The translations under genes were made by a program, and so were the position numbers. 64,000 bases of DNA from Rhizobium sp. P32RR-XVIII (GTDB taxonomy: Bacteria; Pseudomonadota; Alphaproteobacteria; Rhizobiales; Rhizobiaceae): the NCBI RefSeq assembly GCF_012641395.1, contig NZ_JABAIH010000004.1, positions 372,001 through 436,000 on the forward strand, read 5' to 3'. Positions 41,741-50,458 of the stretch are shown here, piece by piece (the stretch's first letter is position 1; each line of letters begins with the position of its first letter). The notes beneath the pieces were generated by a model. That model was not told the origin of the DNA. It ran no database searches and was given only the letters and a program-made list of their open reading frames with translations.

Positions 41741-42277
41741 CTAGGCCCTGATCCGCGCCATCGTATAAGCGTCGACATATTCCCCGGCGCGATAAGCGAA
41801 GGACTTGAGCAGACCTTCCTTCTCGAAGCTGAATTTCTCGTAGAGGCGGATGGCTGCTGTATTATCGGTATAGACGGTCAGTTCCAATCGCTTGATGTCC
41901 TGCCAGTTGTCGGCGGCATCGATCAACGCAGTCAGCAGAAAAGTTCCAACGCCCCGGCCGGTGAAATCGTCGTGCACGCCCATGCCGAGACTTGCTGCGT
42001 GCTGGCGCCGGTCCGCGAAGCGATTGCTGCTGCCGTTGGCGATGATCTTACCGTCCAGCTCGACCACGAGATTGAGGGCACCGGGCGAGGGAGCCTCCAT
42101 GCGTTTGCGCAACGCCTCGATGCTTTCATAGGGCGGACGCAGCGTGCCGGCGCGGTAGCCTGGAAGATTCATCAACGCGGTAACGGCTTCCAGGTCGCTC
42201 GTGCGAACGGCGCGCACAGTCAGACCTTCCGAGCAAGGCTTCTTGGGTGGGGTATCCTGATTGGCTGAAATCATCAT
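41741..42277 (-). CDS. GNAT-family N-acetyltransferase
   Basis: A 178-aa protein of the GCN5-related fold. The acetyl-CoA motif A reads G-V-H-D-D-F-T-G-R-G-V-G-T-F-L-L, and motif B includes L-T-V-Y-T-D-N-T-A-A-I-R-L-Y-E-K-F-S-F. The substrate is unknown. Two ATG codons stand in tandem at the start (42277 and 42274), directly after a strong AAGGAGGG that is the 3' arm of an eight-pair hairpin in the mRNA leader. Confidence 0.88.
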   Translation of the reverse strand: MMISANQDTPPKKPCSEGLTVRAVRTSDLEAVTALMNLPGYRAGTLRPPYESIEALRKRMEAPSPGALNLVVELDGKIIANGSSNRFADRRQHAASLGMGVHDDFTGRGVGTFLLTALIDAADNWQDIKRLELTVYTDNTAAIRLYEKFSFEKEGLLKSFAYRAGEYVDAYTMARIRA

Positions 42278-42305
42278 GCCCTCCTTGGGTTTAAAAGAGG
42301 AGGGC
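42278..42305 (-). promoter_or_regulatory. Hairpin that sequesters the GNAT ribosome site
   Basis: On the minus strand GCCCTCCT (42298-42305) and AGGAGGGC (42278-42285) are perfect complements with a 12-base A/T-rich loop. The 3' arm is the entire ribosome-binding site, directly before ATG-ATG. A second stem (AACCCTGC/GCAGGGTT, 42316-42339) lies just upstream. The structure could act as an RNA thermometer or ligand- or protein-controlled switch. Confidence 0.5.
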
Positions 42306-42358
42306 AGAGTTTCCGAACCCTGCTCGCCTCGGCAGGGTTTTCGGGGTCGATCGGACGA

Positions 42359-42415
42359 CTAACGCGCCAATGCCTCCCCGAACCCTGCAAGGGTCTTGGA
42401 AAGATGCATCGTCAT
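42359..42415 (-). other. Possible 18-codon upstream open frame in the GNAT leader
   Basis: A minus-strand ATG at 42415 opens an 18-codon frame (M-T-M-H-L-S-K-T-L-A-G-F-G-E-A-L-A-R, then TAG), upstream of the two leader hairpins. The composition looks protein-like but no convincing ribosome site precedes it. If translated it could be a leader peptide or a small protein. Confidence 0.25.
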
Positions 42416-42543
42416 GACAATGGTCCAGGATCCGATCATTCGAGAAAAGTCGTTGATACCGCTCCGAAAGTCAACGTGCGGCGTTTGCCTGTCCGCAGCC
42501 GCAGGCTAAGCCTATTGGCAGACACCGAATCACGGACGGATTC

Positions 42544-43134
42544 TTGAAGACCATCGCCATCGATTTCGAAACGGCCAATGAGCAGCGCGCAAGCGCCTGT
42601 TCGGTGGGCCTTGCCTGGATCGAGGAGGGCAGGGTTACGCGGGTCGAGGAGCGCCTGATCCGCCCGAAGGAGATGCGCTTTTCGGGAATGAACATCGCGA
42701 TCCACGGCATTCGTCCCGAGCACGTCGAGGATGCTCCGGAGTTTCCGGAGGTCATGGACGAGTTCCACGAGGAGTTTCGGGGCGCGACGATGATCGCGCA
42801 CAATGCGGCCTTCGATTTCAGCGTCTGGCGGGCGAGCCTCGATCTCTACCGGCAGTCCTATCCGGAACTCACTTATCTCTGCAGCCTGAAGATGGCTCAG
42901 CGCATCTGGCCGCAGTTCCTGTCGCATAGGCTCAACGTGATTGCGGAGCATCTGGGCCTGCGCTTTGCCCACCACAATGCGGCGGAGGATGCCGCCGTCT
43001 GTGCGCATGCGGCGATCGAAATGGCAAGGGCCGTCAAAGCCGCTGCCGTGCACGCCATTCCTGCGGCAATCGGTATGAAGCCCGGCAGGCTCACCGTCGG
43101 CGGCTACGAACCCTGCACCTGCCGCAAGGCGTGA
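42544..43134 (+). CDS. 3'-5' exonuclease of the DnaQ (DEDDh) family
   Basis: A 196-aa protein with the three exonuclease motifs: I-D-F-E-T-A (residues 6-11, first two acidic ligands), H-N-A-A-F-D-F (motif II) and the C-terminal H-N-A-A-E-D-A-A region (motif III histidine and aspartate). It degrades single-stranded DNA or RNA ends and may act in proofreading or repair. No ATG is available; TTG at 42544 is the first start and places the catalytic aspartate seven residues in, as in homologues. Confidence 0.88.
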   Translation: MKTIAIDFETANEQRASACSVGLAWIEEGRVTRVEERLIRPKEMRFSGMNIAIHGIRPEHVEDAPEFPEVMDEFHEEFRGATMIAHNAAFDFSVWRASLDLYRQSYPELTYLCSLKMAQRIWPQFLSHRLNVIAEHLGLRFAHHNAAEDAAVCAHAAIEMARAVKAAAVHAIPAAIGMKPGRLTVGGYEPCTCRKA

Positions 43135-43201
43135 TCTTCGCTTTCTTGTTTTGACGGGCGCCGCACTTATCTAGAGGAGCGGGTTATTCAGGGAGGCCGC
43201 C

Positions 43202-43696
43202 ATGTCCACTTTGCGCAAGCTTGTTCTCTTGGCCGCGTCCGTTGCCGCGCTTGGCGCGGGCGCCGCCTCTGCCGAAGTCGTCGGTAAAGTCGGAGTCGAC
43301 TGGACCGGTAACGACATCATTGTCGATGCCATCCCCGATCCGGAAGTGAAGGGCGTGACGTGCCACGTCACCTATTTCGATCGCAGCATCATCGACCGCG
43401 TGAAGAACGGCAATTGGTTCGAGGATCCGTCGAACAATTCGATCGCCTGCCGCCAGACAGGACCGATCGAAATAAGCGACATCAACCTGTCGAAAGATGG
43501 TGACGAGGTCTTCAAAGCCGGCATGTCGTTGATCTGGAAGAAGCTTGTCGTCAACCGCATCTACGACAAGACGAACGACACGCTGATCTATCTCGCCCAT
43601 TCCCGTGAACTGACGGATGGCTCGGCGAAGATGTCGATTTCGACGGTCCCGCTCTACGGCCAGAACGTCACCTGGAAGAATGGCAAGCCGCAATGA
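43202..43696 (+). CDS. creA: CreA family protein (secreted)
   Basis: A 164-aa protein with a cleavable signal peptide (hydrophobic 8-22, A-S-A cleavage near 24) followed by the CreA domain. G-N-D-I-I-V-D-A-I-P-D-P-E-V-K-G-V-T-C-H is its hallmark, and two cysteines may pair. The function in bacteria is not known. GGGAGG stands before the ATG. Confidence 0.88.
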   Translation: MSTLRKLVLLAASVAALGAGAASAEVVGKVGVDWTGNDIIVDAIPDPEVKGVTCHVTYFDRSIIDRVKNGNWFEDPSNNSIACRQTGPIEISDINLSKDGDEVFKAGMSLIWKKLVVNRIYDKTNDTLIYLAHSRELTDGSAKMSISTVPLYGQNVTWKNGKPQ

Positions 43697-43800
43697 AGAA
43701 AGGCGGCAGCGTCGCTGCTGACGGTTTCCCGGCTTTTTCTTAAGGACGAGGATTTCAGGACCGGGTTGCGCTGCCTGCCTTTTCGCGGGACAAGCGTCGC

Positions 43801-44790
43801 ATGAGCGTTCCTACGAAGCACCCTTTCCCCTTCGATCCGACCTACGGCATGCGGCTTGAGGATCTCCTGTCCGTCGAGCCGCCCGCGGGCCCGCCGGGTT
43901 TCGACGATTTCTGGCGGGAAAGATATCGCCGGGCGGTCGCCGTCGACCCCAAGCCGTCGCTTCGCGAGAGCGACGCGCGGCATCCCGACTGGCAGGTTTT
44001 CGATATCGTCTATGAGTCGACCGGTTCCTTCCCGATCGGCGGCTGGCTGCTTCTTCCCCGGAACGGTCCGGTACAGCGCGGCCTCGTCGTCGGACACGGC
44101 TATGGAGGACGCGACCAGCCGGAATTCGACCTTCCGGTGAAGGAGACGGCCGTGCTGTTCCCCTGTTCCCGCGGGCTGTCGCGCAGCGCGCGGCCACCGA
44201 TCCCGCCGGATGCCAGCGGGCATGTCCTCTACGATATCGACAAGCCGGAGAGCTATGTCATCGGCGGTTGCGTGGAGGATCTGTGGGTCGCCGTGTCGGT
44301 GCTCGTTGCGCTCTATCCCGGGCTTGCTGGACGCATCGGCTATAGCGGCATCAGCTTCGGCGGCGGCATCGGCGCTCTCGCCATCCCGTTCGATGACAGG
44401 ATCGACCGCGGCCATCTGGTCGTGCCGACCTTCGGGCACCGTCCGCTCTGGCTGGCCCTGCCGACCGTAGGCAGCGCGCAATCGGTCCAGGCCTATCAGC
44501 AGACGCATGGCGAGGTGTTGGAGGTCCTGCGCTTCTTCGACGCTGCAAGCGCCGCCAGCCGCATCAGGGTGCCGATGCTCATGGCAGTCGCCCTTTTCGA
44601 TCCCGCCGTGGCGCCGCCCTGCCAGTTCGCGGTGCTGAATGCGTTGCCGAAGTCGAAGTCTAACGAAATCTTCATCCTGGATGCCGGTCATTTCGACTAC
44701 CCTGGAAGCGCGGAGCAGGGGGCTGCTCTTCGGGACAGGGTCGGGTGGTTTTTCGGGCGCAATGAGCCGCGAATAATCGGAGAGGGCTAG
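43801..44790 (+). CDS. Alpha/beta hydrolase of the acetyl-xylan-esterase (CE7) type
   Basis: A 329-aa protein. The N-terminal G-F-D-D-F-W segment and V-G-H-G-Y-G-G oxyanion region match carbohydrate esterase family 7 (acetyl-xylan and cephalosporin-C deacetylases). The nucleophile elbow is G-I-S-F-G-G, where CE7 normally has G-x-S-Q-G-G. A late D-A-G-H-F-D-Y carries the catalytic histidine. There is no signal peptide, so it acts in the cytoplasm. It ends at a bidirectional terminator shared with cheW. Confidence 0.78.
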   Translation: MSVPTKHPFPFDPTYGMRLEDLLSVEPPAGPPGFDDFWRERYRRAVAVDPKPSLRESDARHPDWQVFDIVYESTGSFPIGGWLLLPRNGPVQRGLVVGHGYGGRDQPEFDLPVKETAVLFPCSRGLSRSARPPIPPDASGHVLYDIDKPESYVIGGCVEDLWVAVSVLVALYPGLAGRIGYSGISFGGGIGALAIPFDDRIDRGHLVVPTFGHRPLWLALPTVGSAQSVQAYQQTHGEVLEVLRFFDAASAASRIRVPMLMAVALFDPAVAPPCQFAVLNALPKSKSNEIFILDAGHFDYPGSAEQGAALRDRVGWFFGRNEPRIIGEG

Positions 44791-44805
44791 AGCCCGTCCG
44801 AATCA

Positions 44806-44839
44806 CAAAGCCGCCGGCGCAGTGGCGCAGGCGGCTTTT
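44806..44839. terminator. Bidirectional terminator between the CE7-like gene and cheW
   Basis: AAAGCCGCC (44807-44815) and GGCGGCTTTT (44830-44839) pair around a GC-rich loop. T-runs on both strands let it serve the converging esterase and cheW genes. Confidence 0.8.
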
Positions 44840-44860
44840 CCATCGAACATCCAGGCTCGA

Positions 44861-45331
44861 TCAGGCGGCTTCGCGTGCCAGCTCGTCGGCGATGACGGTG
44901 TCGAGGTTGAGGAAGCAGACCATCGTCTTTTCCAGCGCGACGATGCCGCGGCAGAAGGCGCGCTGGGCTTCCGGGATGATTTCCGGTGCCGGCTGCAGGT
45001 CTTCGCTCTTGATGGTCATCATGTCCGAAACCTGTTCGACCAGCAGGCCGACGAGCTTGCCCGCGATATCGGTGACGATGATCGCCGAGCGTTCGGAGGG
45101 TTCCGTCATCTTCATGCCGAGGCGGCAGGCCATGTCGATGACCGGGATCACCGCGCCGCGCAGGTTGATAAGGCCGAGCACGTAAGGTGGCGTATGCGGC
45201 ATCGGGGTGACCGGCGCCCAGCCGCGGATTTCGCGGATGGCCATGATGTCGATGCAGAATTCCTGCTCGCCGAGGTGGAACGATACGATTTCGAGGTGAG
45301 ATCCGGTTTGTGTGATGATGGCGCTAGTCAT
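44861..45331 (-). CDS. cheW: Chemotaxis coupling protein CheW
   Basis: A 156-aa CheW domain: S-F-H-L-G-E-Q-E-F-C-I-D-I start, the M-P-H-T-P-P-Y-V-L-G-L-I-N-L-R-G core and a late D-L-Q-P-A-P segment. It bridges receptor tips to the CheA kinase. It starts two bases after the stop of the adjacent receptor gene, so receptor and coupler are made from one transcript. The start at 45331 is ATG; a longer frame begins with TTG. Confidence 0.93.
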   Translation of the reverse strand: MTSAIITQTGSHLEIVSFHLGEQEFCIDIMAIREIRGWAPVTPMPHTPPYVLGLINLRGAVIPVIDMACRLGMKMTEPSERSAIIVTDIAGKLVGLLVEQVSDMMTIKSEDLQPAPEIIPEAQRAFCRGIVALEKTMVCFLNLDTVIADELAREAA

Positions 45332-45333
45332 GC

Positions 45334-47298
45334 TCAGAATTCTTCCCAATTGTCTCCGGCCGGAGCGGCCCCAGCTCTGGCGGCGGCGCCGCCACTGAAT
45401 GCGCCCGCGACCTTGCCGATCAGGCTCCGTGCGGGTGAAGGTTTAGGATGCGAGGCGGCGGTTGCTTCTCGCGGCGTGTGACGGGCATTCATGCCTTCGC
45501 CGGTCTGGAACTGACTGACCAGCCTGATCAGATTGTCGGCGTCCGTGGCAAGCGTATGGCTTGCCGCATTCGTCTCCTCGACCATGGCCGCATTCTTCTG
45601 CGTGGCTTGGTCCATCTGGCTGACGGCGGTGTTGATCTCGTTCAGTCCGGTGGATTGTTCGCGCGCAGCGGTTACGATTGATTTAACATTCTCGTCGATG
45701 CGCGAAACATCTTCGCCAATCCGGCGCAGCGCTTCACCGGCTTTCGTCACCAGTTCACCTCCGGTCTTCACCTCGGTGCCGGATTTGCTGATCAGCGCCT
45801 TGATGTCCTTGGCCGCGCCCGCCGCGCGCCCTGCAAGCTCGCGCACTTCCTGAGCGACAACCGCAAAGCCCTTTCCGGCCTCGCCGGCGCGGGCGGCTTC
45901 GACACCGGCGTTCAGCGCCAGGAGGTTGGTCTGGAAGGCGATCTCGTCAATGACGTTAATGATCGTGCCGATCTCCCGCGAAGCGCTTTCGATCCGCTCC
46001 ATGGCGGCCATCGCATCGGTGACAACCAGGTCCGATTTCGCGGTGTTCTCGCGCGTATGCGCAACCATGTTTCCGACTTCCTCGGCGCGGCTCGTGGCGT
46101 TGCGCACGGTCGCCGTGATCTGCTCGAGTGCAGCCGATGTCTCTTCCAGGGATGCCGCCTGCTGCTCGGTGCGCTTGGCGAGGTCATCTGCGGCTGCGCG
46201 CATTTGCTGGCTGTTGGCCTGGATCGATCTGGTGTTCTGCGCGATGTCGCTCATCGTCTTGCGCAGGGTGGTTGTCGTCTGGTTGAAATCGCTGCGCAGC
46301 CGTTCCAGTTCCGCCTTGAACGGCTGGGCGATGGCGACTGTCACGTCGCCCGCGGCAAGGCGGTTCAAGCCTTGGCCCAAAGCATCGACAGCGGCATTCA
46401 GCGCTTCGGCATCGGCGCGCTTTGCCGCTTCCCGCTCGCGGCGTTCCGCATCGCTCTGGCGCCGTTCGCTCTCGGTCTGCGCCTCAAGGTTCTGCTTGTC
46501 GATAGCCGCCAGACGGAAGCTTTCTGCAGCTCGGGCCATCTCGCCGATCGCGTCACCGCGCTCGGTCGCAGGCACGGCGGTTTGCAGATCGCCGGACATG
46601 ATGCGCTGCATGCTCTGGCGCACCGCCGCGATGCCGCGGCTGATCGAGCCGCCGTGAACATATTGGAGGATCGCCATCGTTATTATGGCGAAGATGCCGA
46701 GCCCGATCTGGATCAGCAGCGCGCTATGGGAAATTGCGCTCGCTTCATCGATGCTGGCTTGTGCGGCCGTGGTACCGTCTCGGGCCAGCTTGTCGAGCGT
46801 CGCCGTCAGCTTCTCACCGCCCGCGTCGATGGCGTCATCCAGCTTTGCGAATGTATCGTCTGGGGCGCCGGCTTCGACGGCGGTCTTCAGATCCACCACG
46901 ACCGCCTGTTTCAACGCAGCGACGTCCGTGTCGTAACTTGTCAGCAGGCTGTTTTCCCGCAGTTCCTGCGCAAGCGTGCCCATTTCTGCTGCGCCGCCGG
47001 CAAGCCGATCGAGCGAGTTCGACATAGCCGTCAGGCGCTCAGGATCGACCTTGCGATCGGCCCGGTCGACTATCGTGTCCATAGCGGCGAGAACGAGCGT
47101 AAGGCTTGCCATGCGCATCTCGTTGATGCTGTCCACGCTGTGCTGGATGCTGTTTGCCCGATCCAGCGCCCCGTCGACGCGCTCGCCCTCAAACCAGCCC
47201 ACACCCAGCATCGATCCGAAGCCCAGGAAAGCAGCGGCGGCAAGCGTCCAGAGCCTTTGGCTCACCGACAGGGATTTAGGTATCGTTGCATTCGTCAT
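45334..47298 (-). CDS. Methyl-accepting chemotaxis protein ending in NWEEF
   Basis: A 654-aa receptor: membrane helix (about 15-36), periplasmic helical sensor (about 37-190), second membrane helix (about 191-212), HAMP region(s) and cytoplasmic signalling domain with the same hairpin-tip sequence as the receptor at 39506. The C-terminus is D-N-W-E-E-F, the CheR/CheB-docking pentapeptide. The ATG at 47298 follows GGAAG. A near-consensus CtrA box lies 140 bp upstream. The ligand is not predictable. Confidence 0.92.
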   Translation of the reverse strand: MTNATIPKSLSVSQRLWTLAAAAFLGFGSMLGVGWFEGERVDGALDRANSIQHSVDSINEMRMASLTLVLAAMDTIVDRADRKVDPERLTAMSNSLDRLAGGAAEMGTLAQELRENSLLTSYDTDVAALKQAVVVDLKTAVEAGAPDDTFAKLDDAIDAGGEKLTATLDKLARDGTTAAQASIDEASAISHSALLIQIGLGIFAIITMAILQYVHGGSISRGIAAVRQSMQRIMSGDLQTAVPATERGDAIGEMARAAESFRLAAIDKQNLEAQTESERRQSDAERREREAAKRADAEALNAAVDALGQGLNRLAAGDVTVAIAQPFKAELERLRSDFNQTTTTLRKTMSDIAQNTRSIQANSQQMRAAADDLAKRTEQQAASLEETSAALEQITATVRNATSRAEEVGNMVAHTRENTAKSDLVVTDAMAAMERIESASREIGTIINVIDEIAFQTNLLALNAGVEAARAGEAGKGFAVVAQEVRELAGRAAGAAKDIKALISKSGTEVKTGGELVTKAGEALRRIGEDVSRIDENVKSIVTAAREQSTGLNEINTAVSQMDQATQKNAAMVEETNAASHTLATDADNLIRLVSQFQTGEGMNARHTPREATAASHPKPSPARSLIGKVAGAFSGGAAARAGAAPAGDNWEEF

Positions 47299-47674
47299 GG
47301 AAAGCTTCCCCGCGCTGGTGAGATGTGCCGGATATCGTTTCGTCGCATGCGAACATCCGTATCCCGGATACGGCGCGGACATCATGTCGGGGCGGCGCAG
47401 GTTACGCCGAACGCATAGCAAATATAGAATTTACGGCTTAAGTCTTTGCTAACGATGTTTTTGTTGAGCTGGCGCGCCGGATAGTTGTCAAGTATTTGTA
47501 AAGGCGTCTTTTCTGCTTGAAATTGATTACCGTTGCCGTGGCGGCGGTGCGCGCAGCATGTGGCAATTAATCACTGGTAAGAAAACGGGATGTTGAATTG
47601 CGCGCATTGCCCTGAAGGGATATCAGGCACGCAGTCGCGGATGCGCCGTCCGCATGCTTTCAGGGGTTGCCGAC
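47299..47674. other. Divergent promoter region between the chemoreceptor and the SCO gene
   Basis: About 375 bases with the CtrA-like box at 47438-47453 and AT-rich sequence toward the receptor. A short plus-strand frame at 47590 overlaps the SCO gene and is a shadow. No RNA gene or repeat was recognised. Confidence 0.4.
47438..47453 (+). promoter_or_regulatory. CtrA-like box upstream of the second chemoreceptor
   Basis: TTAA-GTCTTTG-CTAAC matches TTAA-N7-TTAAC at eight of nine fixed bases. It lies 140 bp before the divergent receptor gene (minus strand). Together with the exact site before the other receptor it suggests shared CtrA control, which is inferred. Confidence 0.4.
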
Positions 47675-48280
47675 ATGAAGTACTTCCGTGTTGCCGTTTG
47701 GGTCGCCGTCGTCATTGTCGCGGCCATGCTCGGCTGGCTGACGATGAATATCACCAGGACGAAGGACATGCCGCTGGCCGAGGGACCGTTCGGCGTTCCG
47801 TTTACGCTCGTTGCGCAGAACGGGCAGCCGATCACGGAGCAGGCGTTCCGCGGCAAGCCGACGGCGCTCTTCTTCGGCTTCACGCATTGCCCTGAGGTTT
47901 GCCCGACCACGCTGTTCGAACTCGGCGGCTGGATGGAAAAAGTCGACCCCGCGGGCGAAAAGCTGCAGGCCTATTTTGTCACGGTAGATCCCGAACGCGA
48001 TACGCCGGGGGTCCTCAACCAGTATGTTTCGAATGTCTCCAAGCGCATTACCGGCATTTCCGGTCCGCCGGATAAGATCGCCGACGTCATCAAGGGCTTC
48101 CGCGTTTACGCCAAGAAGGTACCGGTCGATGAGAACAATCCGAATGGCGATTACACGATGGATCACACCGCGTCAGTCTTCCTCCTCGACTCCGAGGGCC
48201 GGTTCGCAGGCACGATCGCCTATGGCGAAAACCCCGACACGGCAGTAAAGAAGCTGGAGAATTTGATAAGCAAGGGATGA
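47675..48280 (+). CDS. SCO1/SenC family protein (copper chaperone for cytochrome oxidase)
   Basis: A 201-aa membrane-anchored thioredoxin-fold protein: one N-terminal helix (about 7-24), then C72-P-E-V-C76 and the distant H164, the three copper ligands of SCO proteins. It is thought to deliver copper to the CuA centre of cytochrome c oxidase. The ATG at 47675 follows AGGGG; a longer frame exists upstream. Three bases separate it from the flavin monooxygenase gene. Confidence 0.92.
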   Translation: MKYFRVAVWVAVVIVAAMLGWLTMNITRTKDMPLAEGPFGVPFTLVAQNGQPITEQAFRGKPTALFFGFTHCPEVCPTTLFELGGWMEKVDPAGEKLQAYFVTVDPERDTPGVLNQYVSNVSKRITGISGPPDKIADVIKGFRVYAKKVPVDENNPNGDYTMDHTASVFLLDSEGRFAGTIAYGENPDTAVKKLENLISKG

Positions 48281-48283
48281 GCC

Positions 48284-49411
48284 ATGCCGGGGGGACACCG
48301 TGACATTCTGATCGTCGGGGCGGGCGCAACCGGCCTGACCGCGGCTCTGGAGCTTGCGCGGCGTGGCTACAGGCCCCGCATCATCGACAGCGATCCCGGA
48401 CCGGTGCCGGTAGTGGAAAGCCGGGCGCTCGGCATCAATGCACGCACGCTGACACTTCTCTCTCCTTCGCGGGTCAGCGACGCCATCCTGCAGGAAAGCT
48501 ATCGAGTCGACCGTTTCCGGGCGCGATCGGGCGAGCGTGTGCTGTTCGAACTCGATCCCGGCAGGGTGGCCGGAAAATTCCACGCGATCCAGATCTTGGC
48601 GCAGGGGCATACCGAGCGCCTACTGCTCGGCAAACTGTCGGACTACGAGGTCGAGCCGGAATGGCAGACGGTACTGGAACGCGTTGAAGGCAGCATGGAG
48701 AAGCCGCATGTGGTGCTGCGCCGTCCGGATGGATCGGCGGAGGAGCTTGAACCGGATATTCTGATCGGTGCGGACGGTGCACATTCCGCTGTGCGCAAGG
48801 CCGCGCAGCTCGGCTTTCCGGGCGAGGCGCTGGAAAGCAGCTTCTACCTTGCCGACTACCGCTATCCCGAACCTATCGATCCACACTATGTCGAGATCGA
48901 TCTCTTCAATCCGGGCATGATCGGCCGCCTGCCGGTATCGTCGGACACTGTACGCTATCTTTCGACGCTACCGGATTTCGAGAGGAAGATCAGGCACCCT
49001 GTTGCGGGAGGAGAGGCGGTCTGGGTTTCGAATTTCCGTATCCATTTCCGTCATGTCGATCGCATGTCCGTCGGCAATGTCTTTCTTGCAGGCGACGCTG
49101 CGCACATTCATTCCCCCGCAGGCGCTCGCGGCATGAATCTCGGCATCGAGGATGCCTGCTGGCTTGCCTATCTGATCTCCGAAGGTCGCGGGCGGGAATA
49201 TTCCGGACGGCGCATTCCCGCCGTGAAAACCGTCCTGAAGCAAACCTATGCTTTGACGTCGCTGGTGACGATGCGTAATCCGGTGGTGACAGGATTGCGC
49301 AATGTTCTCTCTCCTATTGCCGTTCGCATTCCATTTGTTGCAAACCGCCTGCTGCGCGGCATTGCCGGTTATGATACGCCGCCTCCGCCCTGGATCGACG
49401 GTGCCCAGTAA
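48284..49411 (+). CDS. FAD-dependent monooxygenase (UbiH/PHBH fold)
   Basis: A 375-aa flavoprotein with the three family motifs: V-G-A-G-A-T-G-L-T-A-A (residues 11-21), G-A-D-G-A-H-S (mid-chain) and G-D-A-A-H-I-H-S-P-A-G-A-R-G-M-N (late). It hydroxylates or oxidises an aromatic or polyketide-type substrate with NAD(P)H. Nothing in the context names it. It appears to form an operon with the upstream SCO gene and precedes prmA by 13 bp. Confidence 0.82.
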   Translation: MPGGHRDILIVGAGATGLTAALELARRGYRPRIIDSDPGPVPVVESRALGINARTLTLLSPSRVSDAILQESYRVDRFRARSGERVLFELDPGRVAGKFHAIQILAQGHTERLLLGKLSDYEVEPEWQTVLERVEGSMEKPHVVLRRPDGSAEELEPDILIGADGAHSAVRKAAQLGFPGEALESSFYLADYRYPEPIDPHYVEIDLFNPGMIGRLPVSSDTVRYLSTLPDFERKIRHPVAGGEAVWVSNFRIHFRHVDRMSVGNVFLAGDAAHIHSPAGARGMNLGIEDACWLAYLISEGRGREYSGRRIPAVKTVLKQTYALTSLVTMRNPVVTGLRNVLSPIAVRIPFVANRLLRGIAGYDTPPPPWIDGAQ

Positions 49412-49424
49412 GGAAGACGAATTC

Positions 49425-50303
49425 GTGAGTGAAATACGCCTGTATGTGACGACGACCGAAAAGAAGGCCGAGCAAGTCCTTGATCTTCTAAGCGAGGTCT
49501 TCGGCGAAGAAGACTTTGCGATAGCGACAACCGAGATCGACGAGAAGAAGGACATCTGGGAAGCCTCCGTCTATATGATGCGGGAGGATGAGGATCAGGT
49601 ACGCGTTCGCGTCGAGGAGGCCCTGAAGGCGCCGTTTCCGACGATGGCCGTCGAGCGCGAAGTCATCCCCGATATCGATTGGGTGGCGAAATCCCTCGAG
49701 GGGTTGAAGCCGGTCCGGGCAGGGCGGTTTCTCGTGCATGGCTCGCATGATCGCGACAAAGTGCGCCCCGGCGATATCGGGATCGAGATCGATGCCGGCC
49801 AGGCGTTCGGCACCGGGCATCATGGCACCACGGCAGGCTGCCTCGAGGTGATCGACAAGGTGCTTCGTTCGCGGCCGGTCGACAATGCGCTGGATCTCGG
49901 GACGGGAAGCGGCGTTTTGGCGATTGCGGTGCGCAAGCTCAAGAACATCCCGGTTCTCGCGACGGATATCGATCCGATCGCGACGCGTGTTGCGGCCGAG
50001 AACGTGCGGCGAAACGGCATTGCATCAGGAATTGTCACGAGGACTGCGCCGGGCTTTCATTCCACGGCATTCGCCGAATATGGGCCGTTCGACCTCGTCA
50101 TCGCCAATATTCTGGCGCGGCCGCTGATCAAGATGGCGCCGAAGCTGACGGAGCATCTGGCGCCTGGCGGTTCGGTGATCTTGTCCGGCATTCTCGCGGA
50201 GCAGCGCTGGAAAGTGCTGGCGGCTTACAACGGCGCGAAGCTTCGCCATATCCGGACGATCTGGCGAAATGGTTGGGTGACGATCCACCTGGATCGCCCG
50301 TAG
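49425..50303 (+). CDS. prmA: Ribosomal protein L11 methyltransferase PrmA
   Basis: A 292-aa protein. The N-terminal L11-recognition domain is followed by the methyltransferase domain with A-L-D-L-G-T-G-S-G-V-L and the N-I-L-A-R-P-L catalytic loop (N-x-L variant typical for protein N-methyltransferases). It trimethylates L11. The frame stays open upstream, but GTG at 49425 after AAGGAAG gives the family start S-E-I-R-L-Y-V. Confidence 0.93.
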   Translation: MSEIRLYVTTTEKKAEQVLDLLSEVFGEEDFAIATTEIDEKKDIWEASVYMMREDEDQVRVRVEEALKAPFPTMAVEREVIPDIDWVAKSLEGLKPVRAGRFLVHGSHDRDKVRPGDIGIEIDAGQAFGTGHHGTTAGCLEVIDKVLRSRPVDNALDLGTGSGVLAIAVRKLKNIPVLATDIDPIATRVAAENVRRNGIASGIVTRTAPGFHSTAFAEYGPFDLVIANILARPLIKMAPKLTEHLAPGGSVILSGILAEQRWKVLAAYNGAKLRHIRTIWRNGWVTIHLDRP

Positions 50304-50309
50304 CTATCC

Positions 50310-50345
50310 GACAAAAAAGAAGGCGGTGCCAGAGGCACCGCCTTC
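50310..50345 (-). terminator. Terminator of the 57-aa small gene
   Basis: GAAGGCGGTGCC (50319-50330) and GGCACCGCCTTC (50334-50345) pair perfectly around a three-base loop. On the minus strand the stem is followed by six T's, so it ends transcripts coming from 50632. It may also stop prmA read-through. Confidence 0.85.
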
Positions 50346-50458
50346 GACCGTTTAACGGTCATACCCGCGAGCTTAAAGGAGGAGGAGCGCTCGAGCGGGT
50401 TCTACAGTTCTGATTGCCGGTCCGTTGAGGGAGGAGGAGAAACGAAGCGGCAAATAGT

